Below are positions 18,273-27,244 of a DNA stretch of 64,000 nucleotides, piece by piece. Positions within the stretch are counted from its first letter, which is position 1, and each line of letters starts with the position of its first letter. A program made the position numbers and the translations under genes. The notes below the pieces were generated by a model, which made no database searches, was not told the DNA's origin, and was given only the letters and a program-made list of their open reading frames with translations. Source of the DNA: Arthrobacter humicola (GTDB lineage Bacteria; Actinomycetota; Actinomycetes; Actinomycetales; Micrococcaceae); assembly GCF_022803015.1 (NCBI RefSeq), contig NZ_JAFKON010000002.1:1-64000 (forward strand), written 5' to 3'.

Positions 18273-19745
18273 TCAATCCTTCGCGAGCGTGACGACGGGC
18301 AGGTAGGCGGTGCGGGTGGTGCCGTCGATTTGTTCGAATTCGATTGGTCCCCAGGTCCCCCGGTCGAAGCCGGCGCCTTCGTGGAGGGTCTGCGACAACA
18401 GGGCCCGGATGGAGTTGATGTGGCGTTCCTCTGCCGGCAGCTGCGCCCAGGCCTCGGTGAGGGTTGAGGCCCCCGCGAGCGCGGCGCGGATGGCCTCCGG
18501 CTTGGCCTTGGCGGTCCGGGGCGAGCGCGCCCGGTCCGAGTCGGAGAACGCGATGGGGTCGGCCAGCTTGGGTGGAGCCGCGAATTCGTCAGGGTCGAAG
18601 AGCTTGACCATGGCCAGGGACTCGAAACCGGCGCTGAACAGCACCGGGCCGCGGACAAGGCCGGGCCGTTCGCGCTCGTACGGCAGGGTGCGGATCGCCT
18701 GCTCAGCCTCGCGCAGGACCTTCCGGAGCCGGACCGACTGCCGGAAGTCGTCACTTTGGACGTAGGTGTTGAGGCTCTCGCTGAGCTTGCCGTAGATCCG
18801 CTGGATCTGGCTGTGCTGGGTGCGGAGTTCGGCCACAAGGTTCTTGAGCGTCTCGCGTTCATCGTGGCTGAGCTCGTCCGCGAACTGCCGGCTCAGGACT
18901 TCGCCGATCGCCGACCGGAAGCGCAGCTGCTGTTGCGGGTCCTCCAGGAACGCGGTGAAGGAGCGGAACGTCCGGCCTTCGGGGCTCTGCCGCAGCCGCT
19001 TGTCGGCCTCGAGCACCTGGGCCATGGTGGCGCCCTTGCTGAGCGATTCCTCGATGATCTGGTTGCGCAGCTCCCCCACGAGCTCTTCGATCCGGTCACG
19101 CATCTTCTTGTAGTCTGCGGGCAGGCTGGCCGCGAGATCGAGGATGTTGCCTGCCGCCTCCACGGCCTCGTCGTCGTCGAGCAGCCCGTCGAAATCGCCG
19201 GAGCTGATGTCTTCCATCAGCTGGCGGCGCTCGTCGATCTCCTCCTCGAGGGATTCAATGCGAGCGCTCTGGTCCGGGTTGGTCTCGTTGGCGAGCTTCT
19301 CGACGTCGCCCAGCAGTGTGCCGAGCCGGGAGCCGTTCAGCGTGGACCGCTCACTGGAGAGGCTGTCCAGGAAAGCCAGGACGCGGGCAGCAGGCTCCGT
19401 GACTTCGTAAACGATCTGGCCCGACTGGTTCCGGCGGGTCAGGAAGTTCTTGCGGGTCCATTCGTCCGCGTATTTCTTTCCGGAAAGTGTGCCGTTGGCC
19501 GAGCCACTGTGCTGCTCTCCCGTGCCGGGGGCCTGCCGGCGGAGCTGCTCGAGGAAGGCGTCGACGTCGGCGTGGAACTGTTCCAGCGGCAGCTGCGCGC
19601 GCGTGCGGGTGAAGGAGGCCTGGAGCACGGCGATCACCCAAGGCGCCGAACGCGTCAGCGCCCAGGCAGGTCCCTTGGTAAGGAGCTCAAGGTCCCGGAG
19701 CCGGGTGCTGATGGCGTCGGCTGATGACACGGCGGAACGGGACAC
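18273..19745 (-). CDS. jetA: JetA/MksF, DUF3375 kleisin-like subunit of the Wadjet-type system
   Basis: This 490-residue protein is the DUF3375 subunit (JetA/MksF), the kleisin-like bridge of the SMC complex. Visible family traits are the N-terminal [18 protein letters not shown], the helical middle with [35 protein letters not shown], and the C-terminal winged-helix part ending [16 protein letters not shown]. The frame is open 34 codons further, but the GTG at 19745 has an AAGGAG ribosome site 7 bases upstream. It is the first gene of jetA-jetB-jetC; all three overlap or touch. Confidence 0.9.
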   Translation of the reverse strand: MSRSAVSSADAISTRLRDLELLTKGPAWALTRSAPWVIAVLQASFTRTRAQLPLEQFHADVDAFLEQLRRQAPGTGEQHSGSANGTLSGKKYADEWTRKNFLTRRNQSGQIVYEVTEPAARVLAFLDSLSSERSTLNGSRLGTLLGDVEKLANETNPDQSARIESLEEEIDERRQLMEDISSGDFDGLLDDDEAVEAAGNILDLAASLPADYKKMRDRIEELVGELRNQIIEESLSKGATMAQVLEADKRLRQSPEGRTFRSFTAFLEDPQQQLRFRSAIGEVLSRQFADELSHDERETLKNLVAELRTQHSQIQRIYGKLSESLNTYVQSDDFRQSVRLRKVLREAEQAIRTLPYERERPGLVRGPVLFSAGFESLAMVKLFDPDEFAAPPKLADPIAFSDSDRARSPRTAKAKPEAIRAALAGASTLTEAWAQLPAEERHINSIRALLSQTLHEGAGFDRGTWGPIEFEQIDGTTRTAYLPVVTLAKD

Positions 19746-19909
19746 GCGCTCTCCTTCGGCTGCCAGGGGATGGTTTGGGGTGGCGTTGCGGGGCAGCGGA
19801 TTCGAAAAACTGCCAGCTACAAGGTTAACGCAGGGCCCCGTCCGCATTTATCGTTGTCTGCTCCCCTATGTCGGCGCACACTGGAATGACCAGCCGAAGG
19901 GAGACGGTC

Positions 19910-20290
19910 ATGCGCAAGAGAACGATCTGGATCACGGGGGCGGCCTCTGCAGCGGTGGTGCTGGGGGGAGCGTCAATTGCGGTCGGGGCCACCCAGGCCA
20001 GGGATGTCTGGTCCGGAAGTGCGGGCGCCCTCACCGCCAGGATCGGGAACTTTGAGATCGGTGACGATTCCGATGGACCGGCGCTCAGTGACGCCGACCG
20101 TGCCATGGCAACACAGGCTGCGTTGGCGAAGGTGGGCCAGGGCAGCGTCACCGAAGTGGAGCGGGATGACGACTCCGGCGCGGCCTACGAGGTCGAGGTA
20201 CGCCTAAACGACGGGTCCCAGGTCGAAGTCGCCCTCGGCGCGGACTTCCAGGTCATGAGCCAGAGCGCCCCTGAACACGATGAAGACTGA
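19910..20290 (+). CDS. Exported PepSY-domain protein
   Basis: This 126-residue protein has an N-terminal signal or anchor (residues 1-30, RKRTIWITGAASAAVVLGGA) and a C-terminal PepSY-like domain, recognisable by ATQAALAKVGQGSVTEVERDD, AAYEVEVRLNDGSQVEVALG and DFQVM. PepSY domains often bind or inhibit extracellular proteases. The ATG at 19910 follows an AAGGGAGA site; earlier in-frame codons lack one. It is divergent from jetA and probably unrelated to it. Confidence 0.82.
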   Translation: MRKRTIWITGAASAAVVLGGASIAVGATQARDVWSGSAGALTARIGNFEIGDDSDGPALSDADRAMATQAALAKVGQGSVTEVERDDDSGAAYEVEVRLNDGSQVEVALGADFQVMSQSAPEHDED

Positions 20291-20495
20291 CACCGGGCAG
20301 CCTCCCGGCACTGGCAAGCGGTGCGACCCCCGCGATCGGCGAGGGTGCCGCAACACCGCCGTGACCTACGCCCCGGTAGCATTTCGATCCCGTATCAAGA
20401 GGCCGCCAATGTCCAAAGGACCCTAGTTCAGCACGCCCACGGCACCCTACGCTCGGGCTACTGGTTCAACCGGAGCAAATGGTGCAGGGGGAAGA

Positions 20496-20834
20496 ATGCA
20501 GTTCGACCTAAGCGCAGTGGAAACCGGCACGATGGTGGTCATTGGAACCCTCGTGTTTGCCGTGATGATCGGCGCCTTCATGATGGTGTCCGCGTTCGCG
20601 GCCATGGTATTGGTCGGTGTCGGCCGGCTCGCCTGGTACCTCGTGGCCGGCGCGCTGGTGGGCCTGGTCCAGGGCATCAACCACAGTTGGGACCGGCTGG
20701 TCCACCACGCCTCAACGGTGGAGATGCCCGCCGATTTCCAGGTCGACTTCGGCACGGACTTCCGGTCCGACTTTCCGGGCCAGGCCTCCCCTAGCACAGG
20801 CACTTACCCGCGAGTAGTATTGCGGGACAGCTGA
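20496..20834 (+). CDS. Small two-helix membrane protein, unknown
   Basis: This 112-residue protein has a hydrophobic region of two probable membrane segments (about residues 12-35 and 38-62) separated by GVGRLAWYLV, then a polar tail with a DFQVDFGTDFRSDF pattern. No family is recognised. It resembles the N-terminal part of the protein at 24583-25191, which also has two hydrophobic stretches around a GIGRLA motif, so the two may be paralogues. Confidence 0.7.
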   Translation: MQFDLSAVETGTMVVIGTLVFAVMIGAFMMVSAFAAMVLVGVGRLAWYLVAGALVGLVQGINHSWDRLVHHASTVEMPADFQVDFGTDFRSDFPGQASPSTGTYPRVVLRDS

Positions 20835-20897
20835 AGGGTCCTCCACCCGCGGCGGATCCAGGGCTCAAGCCGGTCACCCGGTTAGAGGAGATGCCCC

Positions 20898-22970
20898 GTG
20901 AGCTCCGCCATCGAAGACCCCGCCACCACACCCGGTACTCCAGCGTCAGATTCTCCAACATCAGGCATTCCGATTCCGGCGGCCGCCGGGGCCCCTGAGC
21001 ACGTCGGCCCCGACGCGACGGCCGCCGACGCCCGCGCCATTGCCGAGGCCGCCCGCGAAACCAGCTGGACCCAGCCCAGCTTCGCGAAGGGCCTTTACCT
21101 CGGCAGCTTCGATTTGTCGCTGATTCACCCGTGGCCCGAGGCTCCCGCCGACGACGTCGAACGCGGCGAGGCGTTCATGGCCCGGCTGGCCGCCTACTGC
21201 CGCACGATGTCCGGGCGCACCATCGAACGCGACGACCGGATCCCGGACGACTATCTCAAGGGGCTCGCGGAGCTCGGTGTATTCGGAATGAAGATTCCCC
21301 GCGAATACGGCGGTCTGGGCCTCACGCTCGTGTATTACGGCCGCGCCCTGGCCCTGCTGGGCTCGGTGCACCCAAGCCTCGGCGCCCTGCTCTCCGCGCA
21401 CCAGTCGATCGGCGTCCCGGAGCCCGTCAAGGTCTTTGGCACTCCGGCCCAGAAGCGTGAATACCTGCCCCGCTGCGCCGCCGGCGCCGTCACCGCTTTC
21501 CTGCTCACCGAGCCCGACGTCGGCAGCGACCCCGCCCGGATGGGCAGCACGGCCGTCCTCTCCGACGACGGCGACTCGTACCTCCTGGACGGCGTCAAGC
21601 TCTGGACCACCAACGGTGTTATCGCCGAGCTCGTCGTGGTCATGGCCCTCGTGCCGCCGCACACCGATGCGGACGGGACCGCCAATAAAGGCGGCATCAG
21701 CGCGTTCGTGGTCGAAATGGACACCCCCGGCATTACCGTGGAAAACCGCAACACCTTCATGGGGCTCCGCGGGATCGAAAACGGCGTCACCCGCTTCCAC
21801 CAGGTCAGGGTCCCGGCCGCCAACCGGCTGGGCCGGGAAGGCCAGGGCCTGAAGATCGCCCTCACCACGCTGAACACGGGCCGGCTCTCCATCCCCGCGC
21901 TGTGCGTCGCCACCGGCCGGTGGAGCCTGAAGATCGCCCGCGAATGGTCCGACGCCCGCACCCAGTGGGGCCGGCCGATCGGCCAGCATGAGGCAGTGGG
22001 CAAGAAAATCGCCTTCATCGCCGCCAGCGCCTTCGCCCTGGACGCCGTGTTTGAACTCTCCGCGGAAATGGCCGACGCCGGGCAGAAAGACATCCGGATC
22101 GAGGCGGCCCTGGCCAAGCTGTGGTCCACGGAGATCAGCTGCCTCATCGCGGACGAGCTCGTGCAGATCCGCGGCGGCCGGGGCTTTGAAACGGCGGACT
22201 CCCTCGAAGCCCGCGGCGAGCGCGCCGTCGCCGCGGAACAGCAGCTCCGCGACATGAGAATCAACCGGATCTTCGAGGGATCCTCAGAAATCATGAGGCT
22301 GCTGATCGCCCGTGAAGCCGTGGACGCGCACCTGGCGGCCGCGGGAGACCTCGCCTCGGAGGACGCCCGCCTCTCCGACAAGGCGAAGGCCGCCGTCGGA
22401 GCCTCCGGCTTCTACGCGAAGTGGCTGCCCAAACTCGTGGCCGGCGCCGGCATGGACCCGCGCTCCTACAGCGACTTCGGCCGGCTCGCGAAACAGCTGC
22501 GCTACGTGGAGCGTTCCTCCCGGCGCCTGGCCCGGCAGACCTTCTACGGGATGGGCCGGTGGCAGGCCAAACTTGAGCACAAGCAGGCGTTCCTGGGCCG
22601 GATCGTGGACATCGGTGCGGAGCTGTTTGCCATGGCCGCCTGCTGTTCGCGCGCCGAGATGCTGCTGCGGACGCAGCCGGAACGCGGCGCCTCCGCGTAC
22701 GAACTCGCCGAGGCGTACTGCGAACAGGCCCGCGTTCGCGTTGACGAATATTTCGACCGGCTGTGGCGGAACACCGATGACGCCGACCATGCCCTGGCCC
22801 GCAAGACACTGGCCGGGGACTACACCTGGCTGGAGGCCGGGATCCTCGACCAGTCCGAAGGGACCGGTCCGTGGATCGCGGACGCCAGCCTGCGTGCCTC
22901 CGTCCGGGAGGACCTGCACCGCAAGTACCGCCGACGGGCCGCCGCCACGGATAGTAAGCATCCTTGCTAA
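20898..22970 (+). CDS. Acyl-CoA dehydrogenase, long form (FadE-like)
   Basis: This 690-residue flavoprotein catalyses alpha,beta-dehydrogenation of an acyl-CoA thioester. FAD- and substrate-binding signatures are AFLLTEPDVGSDPARM and DGVKLWTTNG, then ENRNTFMGLRGIENG and RGGRGFETADSL. The INRIFEGSSEIMRLLIA segment carries the likely catalytic glutamate. About 90 residues precede the usual domain and about 200 helical residues follow it, so it belongs to the large ACAD subgroup. The GTG start at 20898 has an AGAGGAG site 7 bases before it. The chain-length preference cannot be read from sequence. Confidence 0.92.
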   Translation: MSSAIEDPATTPGTPASDSPTSGIPIPAAAGAPEHVGPDATAADARAIAEAARETSWTQPSFAKGLYLGSFDLSLIHPWPEAPADDVERGEAFMARLAAYCRTMSGRTIERDDRIPDDYLKGLAELGVFGMKIPREYGGLGLTLVYYGRALALLGSVHPSLGALLSAHQSIGVPEPVKVFGTPAQKREYLPRCAAGAVTAFLLTEPDVGSDPARMGSTAVLSDDGDSYLLDGVKLWTTNGVIAELVVVMALVPPHTDADGTANKGGISAFVVEMDTPGITVENRNTFMGLRGIENGVTRFHQVRVPAANRLGREGQGLKIALTTLNTGRLSIPALCVATGRWSLKIAREWSDARTQWGRPIGQHEAVGKKIAFIAASAFALDAVFELSAEMADAGQKDIRIEAALAKLWSTEISCLIADELVQIRGGRGFETADSLEARGERAVAAEQQLRDMRINRIFEGSSEIMRLLIAREAVDAHLAAAGDLASEDARLSDKAKAAVGASGFYAKWLPKLVAGAGMDPRSYSDFGRLAKQLRYVERSSRRLARQTFYGMGRWQAKLEHKQAFLGRIVDIGAELFAMAACCSRAEMLLRTQPERGASAYELAEAYCEQARVRVDEYFDRLWRNTDDADHALARKTLAGDYTWLEAGILDQSEGTGPWIADASLRASVREDLHRKYRRRAAATDSKHPC

Positions 22971-23050
22971 CCGGATTCCGCCGTGGTTAGGTTGACGCCA
23001 GACCGGCACCTCCAGGGTGCCCGGTCATTCAGCGAAAGTGAGCAGCCCTC

Positions 23051-23848
23051 ATGAGCAGCACCGCAGGCCCCGACGACAAGACAACACGCCACGCCGCGCA
23101 GGACGACGCCACAACCCGTCCGGTGACAGCAGTCCGCCACGACGACCCCGTCCGCGACGCACCGGTCCGCGAGACTGTCCACGACACTGTCGTGGAAGAG
23201 ATCCCCACGCGCGAGACGGTAGTGGCCCGCGAGAAGGAACAGTTCGGCGGCATCAAGGTCGGCTCGGCATTCTTCGGCTGGCTGACGGCCACGGGTACGG
23301 CCGTGCTGCTCACCGCGCTGGTCGCTGCCGGCGGTACCGCCGTCGGACTGGCCACCAACACCGATGTGAACGACGCCGTCGACCAGGCCTCCAGCAACCA
23401 GACGGTCGGGCTGACCGGCATCATCGTGCTGCTCGTGATCCTCCTGGTCGCCTACTACTGCGGCGGATACGTCGCCGGGCGGATGGCCCGCTTCAACGGC
23501 GCCAAGCAGGGCTTCATGGTCTGGATCTGGGCCCTGATCGCCGCGATCGTCGTCGCCGTGCTGGGCCTGGTCGCCGGGCAGCGCTTCAACATCCTGGCCA
23601 ACCTGAACAGCTTCCCGCGGATCCCGATCAACGAGGGCGAATTGAACACCCTGAGCATCATCGCGGCGATCGTCGTGGCCGCGGTGGCTTTGGTGGGCGC
23701 AGTGCTGGGCGGCCTCGCGGGAATGCGTTTCCACCGCAGGGTGGACCGGGCCGGCTTCAGCCCGGCAGCAACGGTTGAGAACCAGACCGTCAGGGACAAC
23801 TCAGCCGGAGAGAACTCAGCACGGGACAACTCAGCCGGGCGCCCCTAG
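23051..23848 (+). CDS. Four-helix membrane protein of unknown function (YrzE/TIGR04086-like)
   Basis: This 265-residue protein has a charged N-terminal region (residues 1-70) with repeated DDPVRDAPVRETV-type acid/base runs. Four hydrophobic segments follow in two pairs (about 75-100, 120-142, 152-172 and 200-225), and the C-terminal tail has a DNSAG repeat. The second segment pair contains GGYVAGRMARFNGAKQGF, which resembles YrzE/TIGR04086-type membrane proteins. The function is unknown. It stands alone and is convergent with ychJ. Confidence 0.72.
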   Translation: MSSTAGPDDKTTRHAAQDDATTRPVTAVRHDDPVRDAPVRETVHDTVVEEIPTRETVVAREKEQFGGIKVGSAFFGWLTATGTAVLLTALVAAGGTAVGLATNTDVNDAVDQASSNQTVGLTGIIVLLVILLVAYYCGGYVAGRMARFNGAKQGFMVWIWALIAAIVVAVLGLVAGQRFNILANLNSFPRIPINEGELNTLSIIAAIVVAAVALVGAVLGGLAGMRFHRRVDRAGFSPAATVENQTVRDNSAGENSARDNSAGRP

Positions 23849-23874
23849 CCGCGACGGCGTCAGCTCCGGAGGCC

Positions 23875-24351
23875 TCAGCCGGCAACGACGCCATCTACGT
23901 AGTACCAGCGCCGGTCCACCCGCACAAAGCGGCTGCTTTCGCGGTGCAGGCCCCGTTCGCCCTCGTGCCGGTAGTGGGCCACGAATTCCACAGTGCCTTC
24001 GCTGTCCAGCGGGCCGCCGCGGCTGGTGGAGAGGATGTCCAGTCGTCGCCACTGCATGCCGGAGTCAAACTCCAGCTCAGCGGGCCGAGTGTCCGGGTGC
24101 CAGGTCCGGAGCAGGTACCCCGCGTCCCGGACCACGAAGGCGCTGTACCGGGAGCGCATGAGCTGCTCCGCCGTAGGCGCCTCGGCGTCCCCGCGATGGA
24201 ACCGGCCGCAGCAGTGCACATACGCCTCGCCCGACAGGCACGGGCAGTTCCCCTCATACGACGCGGAATATGCCGCTTCCGGAATACTCACGGACCGGTC
24301 CGTGCCGGATGCTCCGGCGGGCTCGGAATCGGCTGCTGCGGCGTGCGTCAT
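23875..24351 (-). CDS. YchJ family protein (SEC-C type metal motif)
   Basis: This 158-residue protein belongs to the UPF0225/YchJ family. A small zinc-binding motif CPCLSGEAYVHCCG lies at about residues 36-49, and the following NTF2-like domain has EQLMRSRYSAFVVRDAGYLLRTWHPDTRP and a final RVDRRWYYVDG. The molecular function is not established. It is probably cytoplasmic. Confidence 0.88.
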   Translation of the reverse strand: MTHAAAADSEPAGASGTDRSVSIPEAAYSASYEGNCPCLSGEAYVHCCGRFHRGDAEAPTAEQLMRSRYSAFVVRDAGYLLRTWHPDTRPAELEFDSGMQWRRLDILSTSRGGPLDSEGTVEFVAHYRHEGERGLHRESSRFVRVDRRWYYVDGVVAG

Positions 24352-24582
24352 AAGATGTCCTTCCGGCGGGCCGGACGACGCCGGCGAGGCTGTCTCCGAC
24401 TATAGACGCCCGGCCGGCGGGGCCCGTGCCCCGCCCCGCGGATAACGGCTTTGACACATATTCGCCACGACTGCCGCGGGCGGCACGGGGCCAGCGAAAA
24501 GTACGTATTGTTAAGGGGGCTCCTGCCCGCTGCGTGCTTGCGGCAGGGACCACGCTGAAGCAGGCCGGCAAGGAGAGGTGAC

Positions 24583-25191
24583 ATGGAAGATCCAACGACC
24601 ATTGCGCTGAACCTGACTTTTTTCGGGACCCTCGGCGTGGCGTTCTTCATGTTCCTCGGCCTCTTCCTGGTCTTCGCCGCCACCCTCGTGCTCGCAGGGA
24701 TCGGCCGGCTGGCGGCAGTCGTTGTCCTGGCCGTCGCCGGGCTCGTTCGCGGAACCCCGGTATCACGGGAAAATGGGGCTGCGGAAGAGCCGGCGCCGCA
24801 CCGGCCGGCCAAGGCCGTGAAGCCCGCACGCCCCGCCCGGAATGCAGCCAAAAAGGAACCCGCGCTGTCCCCGGAGTGGGCGGCCGCCGTGGCCCGGGCA
24901 GATGCCCGCGCCGCCGCGAGGGCCAGGGCCGAGGCCGGACCCGCCGTCCGGGTCACCGTCCGGGACCTGCCCGACCCCCTGGCACCGGCACAGGACATCA
25001 CGGAAGTCTCTGCCCTCGTGCAGTCGGCCACAGACACCAATGGAACACTTGGCGCCGTCCCGCGGGCGTTCAAAAAGCCGCCCATGCCCGCAGCGAAGTC
25101 CCTGCTGGACACCGGATCGCTCGTGGCGCTGCGTGGCACTCCGCCGGCCGGGAAGGCCAAACAGCCGCTCCAGGAACGCAAGGCCGGCTGA
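24583..25191 (+). CDS. Membrane protein with basic, Ala/Pro-rich tail, unknown
   Basis: This 202-residue protein has two hydrophobic segments near the N-terminus (about residues 10-34 and 40-55) around AGIGRLAAVVVL, then a long Ala/Arg/Lys-rich cytoplasmic tail (about 60-202) with low sequence complexity. The start is the ATG at 24583 behind GGAGAGG. The N-terminal half resembles the small protein at 20496-20834. No family is recognised. Confidence 0.68.
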   Translation: MEDPTTIALNLTFFGTLGVAFFMFLGLFLVFAATLVLAGIGRLAAVVVLAVAGLVRGTPVSRENGAAEEPAPHRPAKAVKPARPARNAAKKEPALSPEWAAAVARADARAAARARAEAGPAVRVTVRDLPDPLAPAQDITEVSALVQSATDTNGTLGAVPRAFKKPPMPAAKSLLDTGSLVALRGTPPAGKAKQPLQERKAG

Positions 25192-25231
25192 GCCCTTACC
25201 CCGGGCAGGCAAGTCCGCTACGTTGGAACCC

Positions 25232-26236
25232 ATGGAATTCAGATACCTCGGGAACAGCGGCTTCAAGATTTCAGAAATCACGTTTGGCAACTGGCTGACC
25301 CATGGCTCCCAAGTGGAGAACGACGTCGCCACCCAGTGCGTCCGGGCCGCGCTCGACGCCGGTATCAGCACCTTCGACACGGCCGACGTGTACGCCAACA
25401 CAGCGGCGGAGACGGTCCTCGGAGCAGCCTTGAAGGACGAGCGCCGCGAATCGCTGGAAATCTTCACGAAGGTCTTCGGCCCCACCGGGCCCAAGGGCCA
25501 CAACGATCTTGGCCTGTCCCGCAAGCACATCATGGAATCCATCAACGGCTCCCTCACCCGGCTGCAGACCGACTACGTGGACCTCTACCAGGCACACCGC
25601 TACGACTACGAGACGCCGCTGGAAGAGACCATGCAGGCCTTCGCGGACATCGTGCGGCAGGGCAAGGCCCTGTACATCGGGGTCAGCGAGTGGACGGCCA
25701 ACCAGATCCGCGACGGCCATGCCCTCGCCAAGGAACTGGGCTTCCAACTGATCTCCAACCAGCCTCAGTACTCCATGCTGTGGAGGGTGATTGAGGCCGA
25801 GGTGATTCCGGCGTCGGTAGAACTGGGCCTGTCCCAGATTGTCTGGTCCCCGATTGCCCAGGGCGTGCTGAGCGGCAAGTACCACCCCGGCAAGCCTGCC
25901 CCTGAGGGCAGCCGCGCCACGGACTCCAAGGGCGGCTCGCGGATGATCGAGCGCTGGATGTCCGACGAGGTCCTCACCGGCGTCCAGCAGCTCAAGCCGA
26001 TCGCGGAGGAGGCTGGGCTGACCATGGCACAGCTCAGCATCGCCTGGGTGCTGCAGAACAAGAACGTGGCCTCCGCGATCATGGGCGCGTCCCGGCCGGA
26101 GCAGATCGAGAAGAACGTCGCGGCAGCCGGCGTGAAGCTGGACCCGGTGATCATGGACAAGATCGACGCCGTCATCGGCTCACTGGCCGAACGCGACCCC
26201 GCGCAGACCAAGTCCCCCGCCTCCCGCGAGGCCTAG
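25232..26236 (+). CDS. Aldo/keto reductase (AKR6/Kv-beta-like)
   Basis: This 334-residue NADPH-dependent oxidoreductase has the AKR tetrad: Asp49 and Tyr54 in FDTADVY, Lys80 in FTKVFGP and His122 in AHRYD. A strong family N-terminus (MEFRYLGNSGFKISEITFG) starts at 25232, although the frame is open much further upstream. The C-terminal QNKNVASAIMGASRPEQIEKN is the cofactor-phosphate region of the AKR6-like group. The downstream NmrA-like gene begins 3 bases after its stop and is probably co-transcribed. The substrate is unknown. Confidence 0.93.
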   Translation: MEFRYLGNSGFKISEITFGNWLTHGSQVENDVATQCVRAALDAGISTFDTADVYANTAAETVLGAALKDERRESLEIFTKVFGPTGPKGHNDLGLSRKHIMESINGSLTRLQTDYVDLYQAHRYDYETPLEETMQAFADIVRQGKALYIGVSEWTANQIRDGHALAKELGFQLISNQPQYSMLWRVIEAEVIPASVELGLSQIVWSPIAQGVLSGKYHPGKPAPEGSRATDSKGGSRMIERWMSDEVLTGVQQLKPIAEEAGLTMAQLSIAWVLQNKNVASAIMGASRPEQIEKNVAAAGVKLDPVIMDKIDAVIGSLAERDPAQTKSPASREA

Positions 26237-26239
26237 GCC

Positions 26240-27094
26240 ATGACCAACGCTCCCGAGCTTGCCGTCACCGGGTCCACCGGCCAGCTGGGCGCCCTGGTGG
26301 CCAGGCAGCTGTCCCAGGCCGGCAGCCAGCAACGGCTCCTGGTGCGGGACGCCGCCCGGGCACCTGAGCTCGAAGGCGCCGTCCCCTTCGTCACCACCTA
26401 CGCCGAGCCGGAGCGGACGAAGACGGCGCTTTCCGGGGCGAAAACGTTGTTCATGGTCTCCGCAGCCGAGGCCGAGGACCGGCTGCAGCAGCACTATGCC
26501 TTCGTCGATGCCGCGGCCGCAGCGGGCGTCCAGCACATCGTGTACACCTCGTTCTTCGGCGCGGCGCCGGACTCCACGTTCACGCTGGGCCGGGACCACT
26601 TCGCGACGGAGGAGCGCATCAAGGCCTCCGGCATGGACTACACGTTCCTGCGGGACAACTTCTACCTGGACTTCCTGCCGCTGCTGGCCGGCGAGGACGG
26701 CGTGATCCGCGGCCCCGCCGGAGACGGCGTCATGGCTGCCGTGGCGCGGTCAGACATTGCCCGATCGGCCGTCACCGTGCTGCGGGACCCGTCCCTGCAT
26801 GTGGGACGGACCTATGACCTGACCGGCCCGGAAGACATCTCGCTGGCCCGCGCCGCCGAACTCCTGACCGCCGGAACCGACCGGGCCATCACCTTCCACA
26901 ACGAGACCCTGGCGGAGGCCTACGGGTCCCGCGCCTCCTACGGCGCCCCGCCATGGCAGGTGGACGCCTGGGTGAGCACCTACACGGCCATCGCCGCCGG
27001 CGAACTCGCCGGTCCGACGTCGGCGGTGCATGAGCTGACGGGCCGGGAACCGCTGAGCCTGGCGCAGTTCCTGGCCGAGGCGCACACGCTGTAG
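26240..27094 (+). CDS. NmrA-like / atypical SDR NAD(P)-binding protein
   Basis: This 284-residue protein has an N-terminal Rossmann motif of the NmrA/atypical SDR type (TGSTGQLGALVARQL) followed by the family segments FMVSAAEAEDRLQQHYAFVDAA and YTSFFGAAPDSTF. The QHIVYTSFF region is similar to quinone oxidoreductase-like QOR2/YtfG proteins. It may act as a redox sensor or a quinone reductase. It is 3 bases downstream of the aldo/keto reductase. Confidence 0.85.
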   Translation: MTNAPELAVTGSTGQLGALVARQLSQAGSQQRLLVRDAARAPELEGAVPFVTTYAEPERTKTALSGAKTLFMVSAAEAEDRLQQHYAFVDAAAAAGVQHIVYTSFFGAAPDSTFTLGRDHFATEERIKASGMDYTFLRDNFYLDFLPLLAGEDGVIRGPAGDGVMAAVARSDIARSAVTVLRDPSLHVGRTYDLTGPEDISLARAAELLTAGTDRAITFHNETLAEAYGSRASYGAPPWQVDAWVSTYTAIAAGELAGPTSAVHELTGREPLSLAQFLAEAHTL

Positions 27095-27244
27095 CCCCTG
27101 GACCGGAAGGGGCGGGACCGGTGCGTCCCGGTGTTGACGGTTTCCGGGCTGCGGCGTAGACCTGAGACCAGGTGATACCTACTAAACCGGCGGGTCCTTC
27201 ACAGGACCGGGACCGGGCTGGTCCGGAAAGAATCGCGGCATGCC

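Noticed and set aside
24842..25231. Extended N-terminus for the aldo/keto reductase
   Set aside because: The frame is open upstream through the tail of another gene in a different frame; MEFRYLGNSG at 25232 is the classic family start.
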